Notes: generated by a model not told the origin, from the sequence alone. DNA of 14,344 bases from JAABRU01 sp964534335 (GCA_964534335.1 CAZHPS010000141.1:1-14344); one strand, 5' to 3'. Positions 5,417 through 12,380 are shown, counted from the stretch's first letter. Translations and numbers: made by a program.

Positions 5417-7621
5417 CTATTTTAGTATTTCTTCAAGAAGTATTTCAGCATGTTTGTAACCCGGATATTTCTCTAAAAGTGACTTTAATGTCCTCACTGC
5501 CCCGGCTCTGTCTCCCTTTTGATTGAGATAAAAAGCCAGTGTATAGGCATAGTCAGGTTCATTTGGCCGGAGTTCTGCTGCCTTTCTGCACCAGTTCACT
5601 GCCTCACTGATTCGATCCTTTGCGGTAATAATGCAAAGATTGTACGCGGCCTGGGCCATTTGGGGATCAGCCTGGATCGCTTTCCTGAGATACGTTTCTG
5701 CCTGTTCGGGGTCTTTTTGCTCTGCCTTCAAAAGTCCCATGTTGAAATTTGCCGCGGGATTATCCGGTTCCAGTCTCAGGGCCTGTTTCAGGGATTTCTC
5801 CGCTTTGTCAGTTTCTCCCATCCGGGCATAAGCAATGGACGTGTTCACCATTGCCATAACCGCCTGGGGGTCTCTGTCCAAAGCGGATTGGTATGAGCTT
5901 ACTGCTTCTTTGTTTTCACCCCGGTTGAGCCGGTAATTGCCCAAATTATAATGGGATGTCCACTGATCAGGCCGGGCCATGATAAAGGCAAGATATTCCT
6001 TTTCCGCGTTCTCCACTTTGATTCTGTCTTCATCTGTAAGTTTGTCCAACGGATACCCGGTGAGCCCTGCAACAGCCCGGATCCTGACCAGCCGGAAATC
6101 ATCGCCTGTGGCATCAAGCAGGGCTTGGATACCATCGCGGGAAGGCCGCAGGGCAATGGCTTCAGCCGCGGCAGCCCGCACCAGGGGAGACTGGTCTTTG
6201 ATCGCTGTCAGCAGTACAGGCGGAATTCGCTCATCCGGGGCAGAGGCAATAAGCCGTATGAGGGAAGTGCAGAAAATCTCATCCCGGTTTTTGTTTTGGA
6301 TATAAGCCAGCATTTCCGGAAGTTTGGACAAGTCTCTTTTCCGGGCCGCATCAATCAGGGAGGCCCGTTCAAGCAAAGGAGCCTGATAGTCCCGCGTCCG
6401 CCATTGCCGGACATATTTGTCTGCCCAGGCTGCGTCTTTGTCTTTGTGGCAGCCGTTGCAGGCATTTGGAGATTGGTATGCCAGTGTTGCAGCTGGAGCA
6501 GGCGGAATCATGGAATGATCGCTCCGGTTCATGCGGGCAAAAGAGGTCATGGGCATGTGGCAGGAAATACACTTGCCTGCCTCACTTTCCGCAGGATGGC
6601 GGGTATGCGCTGCCGGATTGTTCACCCTGTCCTCATGGCAGGGCAGGCATGCATTGTTGAATTTTTCCCTTTTGAACCGGTATCTTCCGCTGGATGTATG
6701 GCAGTGCATACAGTCAATCTTGCCGGATTTGACGCAGGGACTCAGGCTCCATGTGGTATAGGTATAATTTTCACCCAGATCACGGCCATCCGGGTAATAA
6801 TCCGGATCTTCCAGTGTGAAGAGATCAAAATGATCAAAAAATCTTTCCCTGGGGGGATATTCAAGGGTAAGCGGACTTGCCTTGGCATGACAGCTCAAAC
6901 ATAGATCGTTGCGCTGCTGTATTGTCATGGTTTTGGTGCTGATAATCGCAGGCTCCGGCAAAGGCTGGCCTTTAGGCGTTGCCCTGGCGATGCGGTTATG
7001 CTCGGAGGAAGGGCCGTGACAGGTCTCGCAGTTGATCCCCGGCTCAGCCCAGCGGGTGTCATAGGTATCGGTTTTAGGATCATAATTGGTGGAAAGCTGA
7101 CTCACATGGCAACTGTAGCACGCTGTATTAAAAGTGTAGGGATATTCTTTCCAGTTGACCGTCTGGCTCCGCTCCCCTCCCGGAAAATGCCTCATACCGC
7201 TGGCGGCGGTATCAAACCATTCTTTTTTGTTCACATCATAAGCCAGCGGAAGGGTCTGCAGCCTGCCTTTGTCCAGCAGGGTAAGAAAGTAAAACACATT
7301 CTTGCCCCCGATCACATGCGCTATCCTGTATTTTTTCGTCCCTTCCGGGCCGGTCTCAATTACAACACCTTCATTTATATCCGTGCGGTAACTGACTTTG
7401 TCAATCGTGACAGGATTCTGCTGCTGCACCAGTTTTGCATGGGCAAATTCAGATGTATAAGGCTGCATAGCCAGTCCGTGCATGGATGTAGACCAAAGCT
7501 GATAGAATTTTTCATGGCATTCCCTGCAACTGGAAGAACCCGCGTAGGGAATGGTCTGACTCTCTTCCGCATATGCGGAAACGGACAGACAGAACATGAA
7601 CAGAATGGCAATTTTTTTCAT
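5417..7621 (-). CDS. Exported octaheme cytochrome c with HEAT and TPR repeats
   Basis: The 734-residue protein has a signal peptide (MKKIAILFMFCLSVSAYA, cleaved after residue 18). Eight C-x-x-C-H haem sites follow, with cysteines starting at about residues 32, 168, 198, 241, 304, 325, 351 and 388. Many further histidines are available as distal ligands. A HEAT-like helical part (about 460-525) precedes four to five tetratricopeptide repeats (about 555-724). The haem region resembles cytochrome c554/c'-like and paired-CXXCH families. A periplasmic or surface electron carrier that also docks partners through its TPRs is likely; its redox partner is not visible. I chose the ATG at 7621 because the signal peptide starts there and a strong terminator lies upstream within the longer open frame. 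The ribosome site (GGGTAA) is weak. Its last 46 bases recur at 4590-4635. Confidence 0.9.
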   Translation of the reverse strand: MKKIAILFMFCLSVSAYAEESQTIPYAGSSSCRECHEKFYQLWSTSMHGLAMQPYTSEFAHAKLVQQQNPVTIDKVSYRTDINEGVVIETGPEGTKKYRIAHVIGGKNVFYFLTLLDKGRLQTLPLAYDVNKKEWFDTAASGMRHFPGGERSQTVNWKEYPYTFNTACYSCHVSQLSTNYDPKTDTYDTRWAEPGINCETCHGPSSEHNRIARATPKGQPLPEPAIISTKTMTIQQRNDLCLSCHAKASPLTLEYPPRERFFDHFDLFTLEDPDYYPDGRDLGENYTYTTWSLSPCVKSGKIDCMHCHTSSGRYRFKREKFNNACLPCHEDRVNNPAAHTRHPAESEAGKCISCHMPMTSFARMNRSDHSMIPPAPAATLAYQSPNACNGCHKDKDAAWADKYVRQWRTRDYQAPLLERASLIDAARKRDLSKLPEMLAYIQNKNRDEIFCTSLIRLIASAPDERIPPVLLTAIKDQSPLVRAAAAEAIALRPSRDGIQALLDATGDDFRLVRIRAVAGLTGYPLDKLTDEDRIKVENAEKEYLAFIMARPDQWTSHYNLGNYRLNRGENKEAVSSYQSALDRDPQAVMAMVNTSIAYARMGETDKAEKSLKQALRLEPDNPAANFNMGLLKAEQKDPEQAETYLRKAIQADPQMAQAAYNLCIITAKDRISEAVNWCRKAAELRPNEPDYAYTLAFYLNQKGDRAGAVRTLKSLLEKYPGYKHAEILLEEILK

Positions 7622-7654
7622 TTTTATTACCCGTTGGTAATTGAACATTTTCTG

Positions 7655-7712
7655 AAAAAAAATACGGGGCAAAAGAAGCGTTTTCAGTCCGCTTCTTTAT
7701 CATGCCCCGTAT
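7655..7712 (-). terminator. Strong intrinsic terminator after the glycine-rich gene
   Basis: On the minus strand ATACGGGGC pairs perfectly with GCCCCGTAT, the inner AAGAAGCG and CGCTTCTT arms extend the stem, and a run of eight Ts follows. It closes the unit made of the NTF2-like and glycine-rich genes, so the cytochrome gene beyond it needs its own promoter or read-through. Confidence 0.9.
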
Positions 7713-7754
7713 GAATTCACTCCTGTTTCATCCCGTTTTTACGATGAATCTTTG

Positions 7755-8123
7755 CTAATAGCGGTTGACCCAGCCCGCGCTGCCGCCACCTCCGCCATAC
7801 CGGTTGACCCAGCCCGCGCCGCCACCTCCGCCGCCGTTAGCCCAGGCACCTCCGCCACCGCATCCGCCGCATCCGCCATAACGGTTGACCCAGCCGCCGC
7901 CGCTGTTCGCCCAGGCTCCGCCGCCACCACCATGAGCGTTAGCCCAGGCTCCGGCGGCATTGGCCTGTTTGCCTGAAACTGCCAATGCGCCCCCTGCAAT
8001 AGCGGCTCCGATCACCACTTTTGACCATTTCTTCAAACCAAGCAGAAAATCCCTCCGGGACAGCAGTTCTTCCCTGTTTTCGGGTTGTTCTTCGGCCTGA
8101 TTGGGATTGATTTCCTTATCCAT
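7755..8123 (-). CDS. Tat-signal, Gly-rich W-x-N repeat protein; candidate rSAM-modified cyclophane RiPP precursor
   Basis: The 122-residue product has three parts. Residues 1-20 are polar and acidic. Residues 21-57 are a twin-arginine type signal (SRRDFLLGLKKW, then a hydrophobic GAAIAGGALAV run and A-N-A). Residues 58-122 are a low-complexity core of Gly runs spaced by six W-x-N motifs: WAN at 60, 71 and 94, and WVN at 78, 105 and 118, each WVN followed by R-Y. C85-G-G-C88 lies in the middle, and the chain ends in WVNRY. Gly-rich cores with aromatic-x-Asn units are the mark of GrrA-like precursors, in which a radical SAM/SPASM enzyme joins the aromatic ring to the third residue. No such enzyme gene is in the window, so the modification is inference. 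The start is fixed by GGAGG six bases before the ATG at 8123. The gene lies 32 bases behind the NTF2-like gene. A structural Gly-rich surface protein is the alternative. Confidence 0.7.
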   Translation of the reverse strand: MDKEINPNQAEEQPENREELLSRRDFLLGLKKWSKVVIGAAIAGGALAVSGKQANAAGAWANAHGGGGGAWANSGGGWVNRYGGCGGCGGGGAWANGGGGGGAGWVNRYGGGGGSAGWVNRY

Positions 8124-8155
8124 AAGCAACCTCCGCTCTGTTCTTCAAAGAGTTG

Positions 8156-8680
8156 TTATTGAGATTTTGTCTTGTCCTGAGGAGCTGCTTCCTCTGTTTT
8201 GCCTTCAAAGAGCAGGGAGAAGTGCATGGCTACGATGCGCCATTTGCCGTTCTCTTTTTTCATAAATCCTGATGAGTTAATCCCAAATTCCTTTTTCCCG
8301 TCTTTCGTGTCTGCCCCGCTCTGACTCATGGCCATGAACCATGCGGCATCATTCTGGGAACCGGCTTTCAGCCAGTAATAATTGTGCGTGAGTGTGCCGG
8401 GAGCGAAGTTTTTGAAAAATTCCGTGTAGGCTCCTGCAACGCCTTCTTTGCCTTTGTAACATTCTCCGTAACCTGTACCCATCAGGACAAGGTCGGCATC
8501 CGATGCATAGGTTTCCATAACACCTGCAAGGTTCTGTTCGCTGAAGGCTTTGTCATGCTGCGCCAGAAGTGCTTTGACCTCATTCTCAATGTCTGTGGCC
8601 GCTGCTTTTTCTCCCTCGCCAAAACAGGGGGAAACCGCCACCAGAAATACCAGAAATACCAATGCCAGCTTACTTTTCAT
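8156..8680 (-). CDS. Exported NTF2/SnoaL-like (DUF4440-type) protein
   Basis: The 174-residue product has a Sec signal peptide (MKSKLALVFLVFLVAVSPCFG, cleaved near residue 21). It is followed by a single NTF2-like cone domain: EVKALLAQHDKAFSEQNLAGVMETYASDADLVLMG, the KEGVAGAYTEFFKN helix, then beta strands ending in KWRIVAMHFSLLF. This is the pattern of the SnoaL/YybH/DUF4440 group, small folds that bind ligands or act as isomerases or as partner proteins. No specific catalytic residues can be assigned. The start is supported by GGAGG six bases before the ATG at 8680; the frame is open further upstream. It is the first gene of a likely operon with the Gly-rich W-x-N protein, so it may bind, protect or act on that peptide outside the cytoplasm (inference). 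Confidence 0.8.
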   Translation of the reverse strand: MKSKLALVFLVFLVAVSPCFGEGEKAAATDIENEVKALLAQHDKAFSEQNLAGVMETYASDADLVLMGTGYGECYKGKEGVAGAYTEFFKNFAPGTLTHNYYWLKAGSQNDAAWFMAMSQSGADTKDGKKEFGINSSGFMKKENGKWRIVAMHFSLLFEGKTEEAAPQDKTKSQ

Positions 8681-8900
8681 TTTTTTCCTCCTTTTGTTGA
8701 TTCCTGCTGATTCGTTGAACTTCCCAATAACCACAATGTTACACATGCACTTCAATCTTCAGGGTATCACGCGGGATCAGCGATCTCAGGGCTGAACCGG
8801 CGTCAGTACTAAAATCGTTTAAAAATGAACTGACCGCGTGCCGGAACCCATCCGATAACGCAAAAAAAACGTGTTTCAAACAAAATTTCAGGGTTTGTTC

Positions 8901-9302
8901 CTAACTCCGGGAGAGCACGTAGGCTCCGATTCGTTTATCATGCTCCAGGATATGCTGTATATACCAGTCTCTGAGTAAAGCGGTCAGAGAAGCTATAACA
9001 TGCTTTTTTCCGCTGTGCACTTCTTTTTCCAACTGTTCTGCCTGCTCTGTTAACAGACGATGCTGTTTCCTGTGCCACTCAAACTCCGGATAATTGACTG
9101 ATTTCATCAGTTTTTCCTCTGTTTGGAAGTGAATAACAACATATGTCTTCAGTTGAGTAAGCAGATCATGAATATCAGCCTCATCCCCGGTCAGTTCTGT
9201 TTTTTGCAGGCATTCATTAAGACATTTGAGCAGTGTCTTATGCTGGCTGTCAATCTCATCAATCCCTATGCTGAAAATCTCTTTCCAGACAAACTGATCC
9301 AT
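8901..9302 (-). CDS. Bacteriohemerythrin (O2-binding di-iron protein)
   Basis: The 133-residue single-domain hemerythrin has all di-iron ligands: H21 (DSQHKTLL), H58 and E62 (HFQTE), H77 and H81 (HRKQH), and H117 and D122 (HILEHD). The length and the opening F-V-W-KEIFSIGIDEID match stand-alone bacteriohemerythrins, which are cytoplasmic and bind oxygen. In anaerobes they are thought to scavenge or deliver O2 for detoxification. The ribosome site AAAGGA lies upstream of the ATG. A well-formed promoter stands about 65-90 bases upstream. It appears to be transcribed alone. Confidence 0.95.
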   Translation of the reverse strand: MDQFVWKEIFSIGIDEIDSQHKTLLKCLNECLQKTELTGDEADIHDLLTQLKTYVVIHFQTEEKLMKSVNYPEFEWHRKQHRLLTEQAEQLEKEVHSGKKHVIASLTALLRDWYIQHILEHDKRIGAYVLSRS

Positions 9303-9358
9303 AATTTTATCCTTTCCCGTCCCGTGAGGTATTTTTAAAATGCCTGAACGAAAACTCT

Positions 9359-9394
9359 CCTCTTAACTTTATCGTAAGAGGGGTCAGAAGTCAA
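9359..9394 (-). promoter_or_regulatory. Promoter of the bacteriohemerythrin gene with an inverted repeat
   Basis: On the minus strand TTGACT (9389-9394) and TAAAGT (9366-9371) are 17 bases apart, a good sigma-70 promoter. CCTCTTA and TAAGAGG (9359-9381) form a seven-base inverted repeat around the -10, a plausible repressor site. No other promoter is evident before the gene. Confidence 0.55.
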
Positions 9395-9469
9395 GAGATC
9401 AAAAATTCCCATCAAAAAATAAAAAATATTTTTGAAATGAATGAATTTAATATTTTGAAATAATTTCTA

Positions 9470-9595
9470 ATACCGATTTGCCATTGGTTTGATCCAATAC
9501 CGTCAGTTTTTCCGCAGTTCCGGATGGGCAAAAAACCGCTCCGCTTAATTTTTGCACTCCTCCGGATCAGCATCAATATAAATGGCGAATCAGTA
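9470..9595. mobile_element. MITE-like palindromic repeat, copy 1
   Basis: The ends are inverted: TACCGATTTGCCATTGG on the left against TACTGATTCGCCATTT read from the right. Inside are TCAGTTTTTCCGCAGTTCCGG and a core hairpin with GCAAAAAACCGCTCCGC on one arm and TTTTTGCACTCC on the other. The same modules occur at 11341-11485 and 13625-13806; here the core is in the opposite orientation. It carries no gene and fills the gap between the hemerythrin promoter and the beta-barrel gene's end. Confidence 0.8.
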
Positions 9596-9625
9596 TCTAT
9601 CGCTCCGTTGAACCGTGAACACATG

Positions 9626-10198
9626 TTAAAAACGGATACCGACATTCCCGGTTACGGTAAATCCGTCCAACTCCATATCTATATCGTAATCGTAATCCTC
9701 AAACTCGGTTTCCAGCCACAGATAACGTGCTTCAATCCCAAAAAGAAACCGATCCATACGGACATCAACGCCCATTCCGGCATGATAACCGAAATTGGCT
9801 TCTGTGTCGGACTCATAATCTCTGATCTCAACATCTGAAAAATAGGCTCCAAGTCCGGCTTCCAGATAGGGACAAAAGATGGTGATCGGCAACTGTAGTC
9901 TGGCAGTGCCCAAAACAGGGATGATGCTCACCTCAGCCCAGTCATTATCGGCCTGCATATAACCAGCTCCCACTTCCAGTCCGATGATTCCCAGATCCAT
10001 GCCAACTGCAATTTCCCAATAATCCTGGCCGTCAAGCTCCTCATTATCCTCTCCGAATTCTTCCTGGGGGCCGTAATATCCGCCTTTGAAAACTGCATAT
10101 CCCATGTAATCATCAGCTTTCACTTCAGACATGGAAAACAGCAGCACAAAAGAACACAGCACTGCAAAAACAACCGAAAAACGGGTCCATCTTTTCAT
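9626..10198 (-). CDS. Small outer-membrane beta-barrel protein
   Basis: The 190-residue product has a signal peptide (MKRWTRFSVVFAVLCSFVLLFSMSEVKA, cleaved near residue 28). It then has eight or so amphipathic strands (YMGYAVFKGGYYG, WEIAVGMDLGIIGLEVGAGYM, YLEAGLGAYFS, FGYHAGMGVDVRM, FLFGIEARYLWLE) and ends in GNVGIRF with a terminal Phe, the usual outer-membrane insertion signal. It fits the OMP_b-brl/OmpA-like eight-stranded barrels. Acidic loops (EEFGEDNEELDGQD, EFEDYDYDIDMELDG) may bind cations. Three ATGs in a row exist; the third (10198) has the right distance to GGAAGG. No partner gene suggests a specific role. Confidence 0.85.
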   Translation of the reverse strand: MKRWTRFSVVFAVLCSFVLLFSMSEVKADDYMGYAVFKGGYYGPQEEFGEDNEELDGQDYWEIAVGMDLGIIGLEVGAGYMQADNDWAEVSIIPVLGTARLQLPITIFCPYLEAGLGAYFSDVEIRDYESDTEANFGYHAGMGVDVRMDRFLFGIEARYLWLETEFEDYDYDIDMELDGFTVTGNVGIRF

Positions 10199-10368
10199 CA
10201 TCATCCTTCCTTTACTGTTTTTTTATAGGTTAATATGCGTTTGACATAAAAATTCAGCCTGTCAAATCAAGTTTTTTTCTTACCTTTTGTAAAAGGGACA
10301 GATGGAATTTTGGATTTAACAGACTGAAAATCCCTTTTTTCCCCTTTTAAATTCAGTGTCCATGTGTC
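10199..10368. promoter_or_regulatory. Upstream region of the beta-barrel gene with an inverted repeat
   Basis: AT-rich leader of the beta-barrel gene. TTTGACA (10240-10246) and TGTCAAA (10260-10266) are perfect seven-base inverted repeats 13 bases apart, about 40 bases before the start codon, and could be an operator. The minus strand offers TTGATT or TTGACA as -35 boxes but no clear matching -10, so the promoter is not fixed. Runs of A and T near 10270-10350 hold nothing else that I recognise. Confidence 0.35.
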
Positions 10369-10470
10369 ATACCAAATCGCTTTTGAAAATATGCTTATAA
10401 AAAAAACAACGCTCTGTAATCAAGCAGAAAAACCTACTGCATTGTATAAAAGCAATGGCGATTTGGTGTC
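10369..10470. mobile_element. MITE-like palindromic repeat, copy 2 (diverged)
   Basis: The left end ATACCAAATCGC and the right end GCAATGGCGATTTGGTGT are inverted and share the ATACC...CATTG ends of the other copies. The interior is short, AT-rich and lacks the GCAAAAAACCGC core, so this is a deleted or decayed copy. Confidence 0.55.
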
Positions 10471-10530
10471 AGAATCAGATCAGCGGATTTGATCCGGTGC
10501 AGATGTTCAGCAGGTCGAAAACTTTGTGGG

Positions 10531-10559
10531 GGAGTGCAAAAATACAATTTTTGAACTCC
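10531..10559. repeat. Hairpin related to the repeat-family core
   Basis: GGAGTGCAAAAAT and ATTTTTGAACTCC form a near-perfect 13-base stem with a three-base loop. GGAGTGCAAAAAT is also the core arm of copies 1 and 3, so this looks like a solitary, rearranged core. It lies 38 bases past the glycine-zipper gene's stop and could act as its transcript end, although no T-run follows directly. Confidence 0.5.
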
Positions 10560-10596
10560 GGAATATTCAGCAAAAAGTCAGAACAGAACCCTGTTT

Positions 10597-10869
10597 TTAT
10601 TTTTTCTGCTTGCCGTCTTTATATCCTTCCTCATAGGCAGCCTCTTTGGATTTTTCATTCTGATCGTAAATATAGCCGCCTGCCGCGCCCACGGCTGCTC
10701 CGACAGCGAGGCCAATACCGACTTCCCCGCCCATAGCGCCAATCAGCGCACCTGCCCCCGCGCCCACAGCCGTACCTTTCATGGTACGCTGCTGGGTGTC
10801 TGACATACCAGCGCACCCGCAAAAAACAATACAGATGACCAGACTCATAATGAGGATCTTTTTGTTCAT
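10597..10869 (-). CDS. Glycine-zipper lipoprotein-like protein
   Basis: The 90-residue product has MNKKILIMSLVICIVFCGC as a lipoprotein-type signal, with the lipid-modified cysteine likely C19 although the lipobox (F-C-G-C) is not ideal. Next comes a run of small-residue helices with G-x-x-x-G spacing (GTAVGAGAGALIGAMGGEVGIGLAVGAAVGAAGG, about 32-66), then a charged tail (DQNEKSKEAAYEEGYKDGKQKK). This is the glycine-zipper family (PF13488/YMGG-like), thought to pack into or span the outer membrane or to coat the cell envelope. AAGGAG lies six bases before the ATG. It follows the Rap1a-like gene by 44 bases and is probably co-transcribed. Confidence 0.82.
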   Translation of the reverse strand: MNKKILIMSLVICIVFCGCAGMSDTQQRTMKGTAVGAGAGALIGAMGGEVGIGLAVGAAVGAAGGYIYDQNEKSKEAAYEEGYKDGKQKK

Positions 10870-10913
10870 GAAATTCTCCTTTCAAATTGAAATTCGGACT
10901 GTTTGCCGATTTA

Positions 10914-11303
10914 TTATGGTTTGCACGGCCATGTTTCCATCATAAATCTGAATTCGCTTTCCACCGGCTTTTCTGTCAGATGTTCCGGATGGGCTTTGAC
11001 CCAGTCAATAAACATTTTAATGGCCTGATTGCGGGTAGGCGGGGAAGCGGGCATACAGACCAGTTTTACTGCTTTGGGACCGGAATGTTCGGCCTCATAA
11101 AATTTATAGGCCCCCACCAGATACCCGTGACAGAAGTTGACCGCCTGGTGAAACAGGGGATCGTCCGGGGATGCTGTACACAGATTCATCAGTTCCTGCG
11201 TGGAACCAACCTCAAAATCCTTCTCCGACACTGCACCGGCCACAGCCAGTGCGGGAAGCGTCAGGAGAAGCGCCATAGTCATCATCACTGCTTTGTTTCT
11301 CAC
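10914..11303 (-). CDS. Rap1a/Tai-type exported small protein
   Basis: The 129-residue product has a signal peptide (MRNKAVMMTMALLLTLPALAVAGA, cleaved near residue 24). The mature part has four cysteines (LMNLCTAS, NFCHGYLVG, KLVCMPA and the C-terminal WPCKP), likely two disulfides. The FCxGYLxG block followed by CMP and an N-Q-A-I-K-M-F-I-DWVKAHPE helix fits the Rap1a/Tai family (PF18602), known from periplasmic immunity proteins against type VI amidase effectors. Many members stand alone with unknown roles, and no effector gene is here. I chose the GTG at 11303 because AAGGAG lies eight bases upstream and it gives a proper signal peptide; in-frame ATGs at codons 7-8 lack a site. A repeat copy sits 37 bases upstream. 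Confidence 0.75.
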   Translation of the reverse strand: MRNKAVMMTMALLLTLPALAVAGAVSEKDFEVGSTQELMNLCTASPDDPLFHQAVNFCHGYLVGAYKFYEAEHSGPKAVKLVCMPASPPTRNQAIKMFIDWVKAHPEHLTEKPVESEFRFMMETWPCKP

Positions 11304-11340
11304 AATACCATCTCCTTTGTTAAAAAGTTTATCCTCGTTA

Positions 11341-11485
11341 TACCAATTCGCCATTGACCTGATACAGTCTGCACTCCGCCCCGGTCTGAGCCGGAGGAGT
11401 GCAAAAATCAGGCGGAGCGGTTTTTTGCACAGCCGGAACTGCGGAAAAACTGACGGTATTGGATCAAACCAATGGCGAATCGGTA
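11341..11485. mobile_element. MITE-like palindromic repeat, copy 3
   Basis: The ends TACCAATTCGCCATTG and CAATGGCGAATCGGTA are inverted over 14 or more bases and bounded by TA. Inside is a core hairpin (11399-11430) with GTGCAAAAA and TTTTTTGCAC arms around GGCGGAGCGG, then CCGGAACTGCGGAAAAACTGA, the reverse complement of the module in copy 1. It separates the ABC permease gene from the Rap1a-like gene and may end the permease transcript or carry the next promoter. Confidence 0.85.
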
Positions 11486-11549
11486 TTATCAGTACCAAAA
11501 GTTCCACTAACCCCAAAATGAACCGGCGCGGAAGTGACTTTTTGCAGGG

Positions 11550-12380
11550 CTATCCCAAATATAATTTGCCGCTGTATCTTTTCTGAAACAGACCGATAGC
11601 ACCATCGAGAATGAATCCGATCAGGCCGATAGCGATGACAAGAGCCATGAGCCGATCATAAGCCATTGTATCCCTTGCATCATTGATAAGATAGCCCAGC
11701 CCGCTTGATATGCCCAGAAATTCAGCAGGAACCAGTACAATCCATGCCACACCCAGAGCAAGCCGTATGCTGGTGATGATAAAGGGAATGGAAGCAGGAA
11801 TGATAATCTTCAGGAGCAGTTGGTAATCCTTTGCCCCCTGGTTGCGCGCCATATTGATCCAGTGGATATCCACTCCGGAAACACCGTGCGCGGTATTGAT
11901 GATGATGGGCCAGACAGTTGCCATGGCAATCAGAAACCAGATGGCTGATTCAAAACTTTGGAACACCAGCAGGGCAACGGGCATCCAGGACAGGGGACTG
12001 ATCATGCGGAGAAACTGTATGGGTGTATAGGTGAACATCCTTATTTTTTTATAAAAACCGATCAGAAGTCCTGAAGGAACCCCCAGTATGAATGCAAAGA
12101 GAATACCAATGACAACCCTGCGCAGACTGGCACCGACCGAAAACCAGAAATCCGCATCAAGCATGAGGCCGAACAGTGCCTTGAGTGTGGGAATGGGAAG
12201 AAATCCGGAAAACTGCCCGTATCCGGGCCGGGAAAACACCGCATATCCAAGCACTGTCCATAAAATGATGAAAAGGACTGTTCCGGATAGTCCGTACCTC
12301 GTCCGATCCGAACCTGTATCCTGGTTTGCGGCATCTTCCGGGACATTGGATTTTTTATCAATAATTCGGTATAATGGCAT
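11550..12380 (-). CDS. ABC transporter permease, NitT/TauT (SsuC/NrtB) type
   Basis: The 276-residue inner-membrane protein has a cytoplasmic start, about six membrane segments (near 32-50, 80-110, 128-162, 196-222 and 243-265), and the permease EAA-like loop NMARNQGAKDYQLLLKIIIPASIP (about 176-199) that docks the ATPase. SPLSWMPVALLVF and VAWIVLVPAEFLG are typical of permeases for nitrate, taurine, sulfonate or similar anions. I chose the ATG at 12380, seven bases past the binding-protein stop; an upstream start at 12443 would overlap that gene and add residues with no family match. The two genes are coupled. No ATPase gene follows: the next gene is unrelated and a repeat lies between. Confidence 0.9.
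   Translation of the reverse strand: MPLYRIIDKKSNVPEDAANQDTGSDRTRYGLSGTVLFIILWTVLGYAVFSRPGYGQFSGFLPIPTLKALFGLMLDADFWFSVGASLRRVVIGILFAFILGVPSGLLIGFYKKIRMFTYTPIQFLRMISPLSWMPVALLVFQSFESAIWFLIAMATVWPIIINTAHGVSGVDIHWINMARNQGAKDYQLLLKIIIPASIPFIITSIRLALGVAWIVLVPAEFLGISSGLGYLINDARDTMAYDRLMALVIAIGLIGFILDGAIGLFQKRYSGKLYLG

Noticed and set aside
5951..6904. Plus-strand open frame of 317 codons (and another at 6998-7714)
   Set aside because: Both are antisense to the octaheme cytochrome gene and show only scattered Cys/Gly without motif order; they are frame shadows of GC-rich codons.
7622..7672. N-terminal extension of the octaheme cytochrome (17 more residues)
   Set aside because: The extension would put a strong terminator's T-run at the start codon and would bury the signal peptide; the ATG at 7621 starts a normal signal sequence.
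7752..7976. Ala/Pro/Ser-rich plus-strand frame
   Set aside because: It is the antisense of the Gly-rich repeat core; the repetitiveness comes from the GGC/GCC codons of the real gene.
8860..8900. Possible terminator behind the hemerythrin gene
   Set aside because: A T-run is present on the minus strand near 8862-8869, but the preceding stem (AACAAA with TTTGTT, or GTTTGAAAC) is too weak and loose to call.
9524..9838. Small frames encoding similar peptides (GKKPLRLIFALLR), also near 11200-11586 and 13580-13777
   Set aside because: The shared peptide is the translation of the MITE core in different copies, not a gene family.
11533..11551. Solitary end of the GTAAAAAGTC-type MITE overlapping the permease stop
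   Set aside because: Only about 14 of 19 positions match and no partner end is nearby; kept as a remark only.
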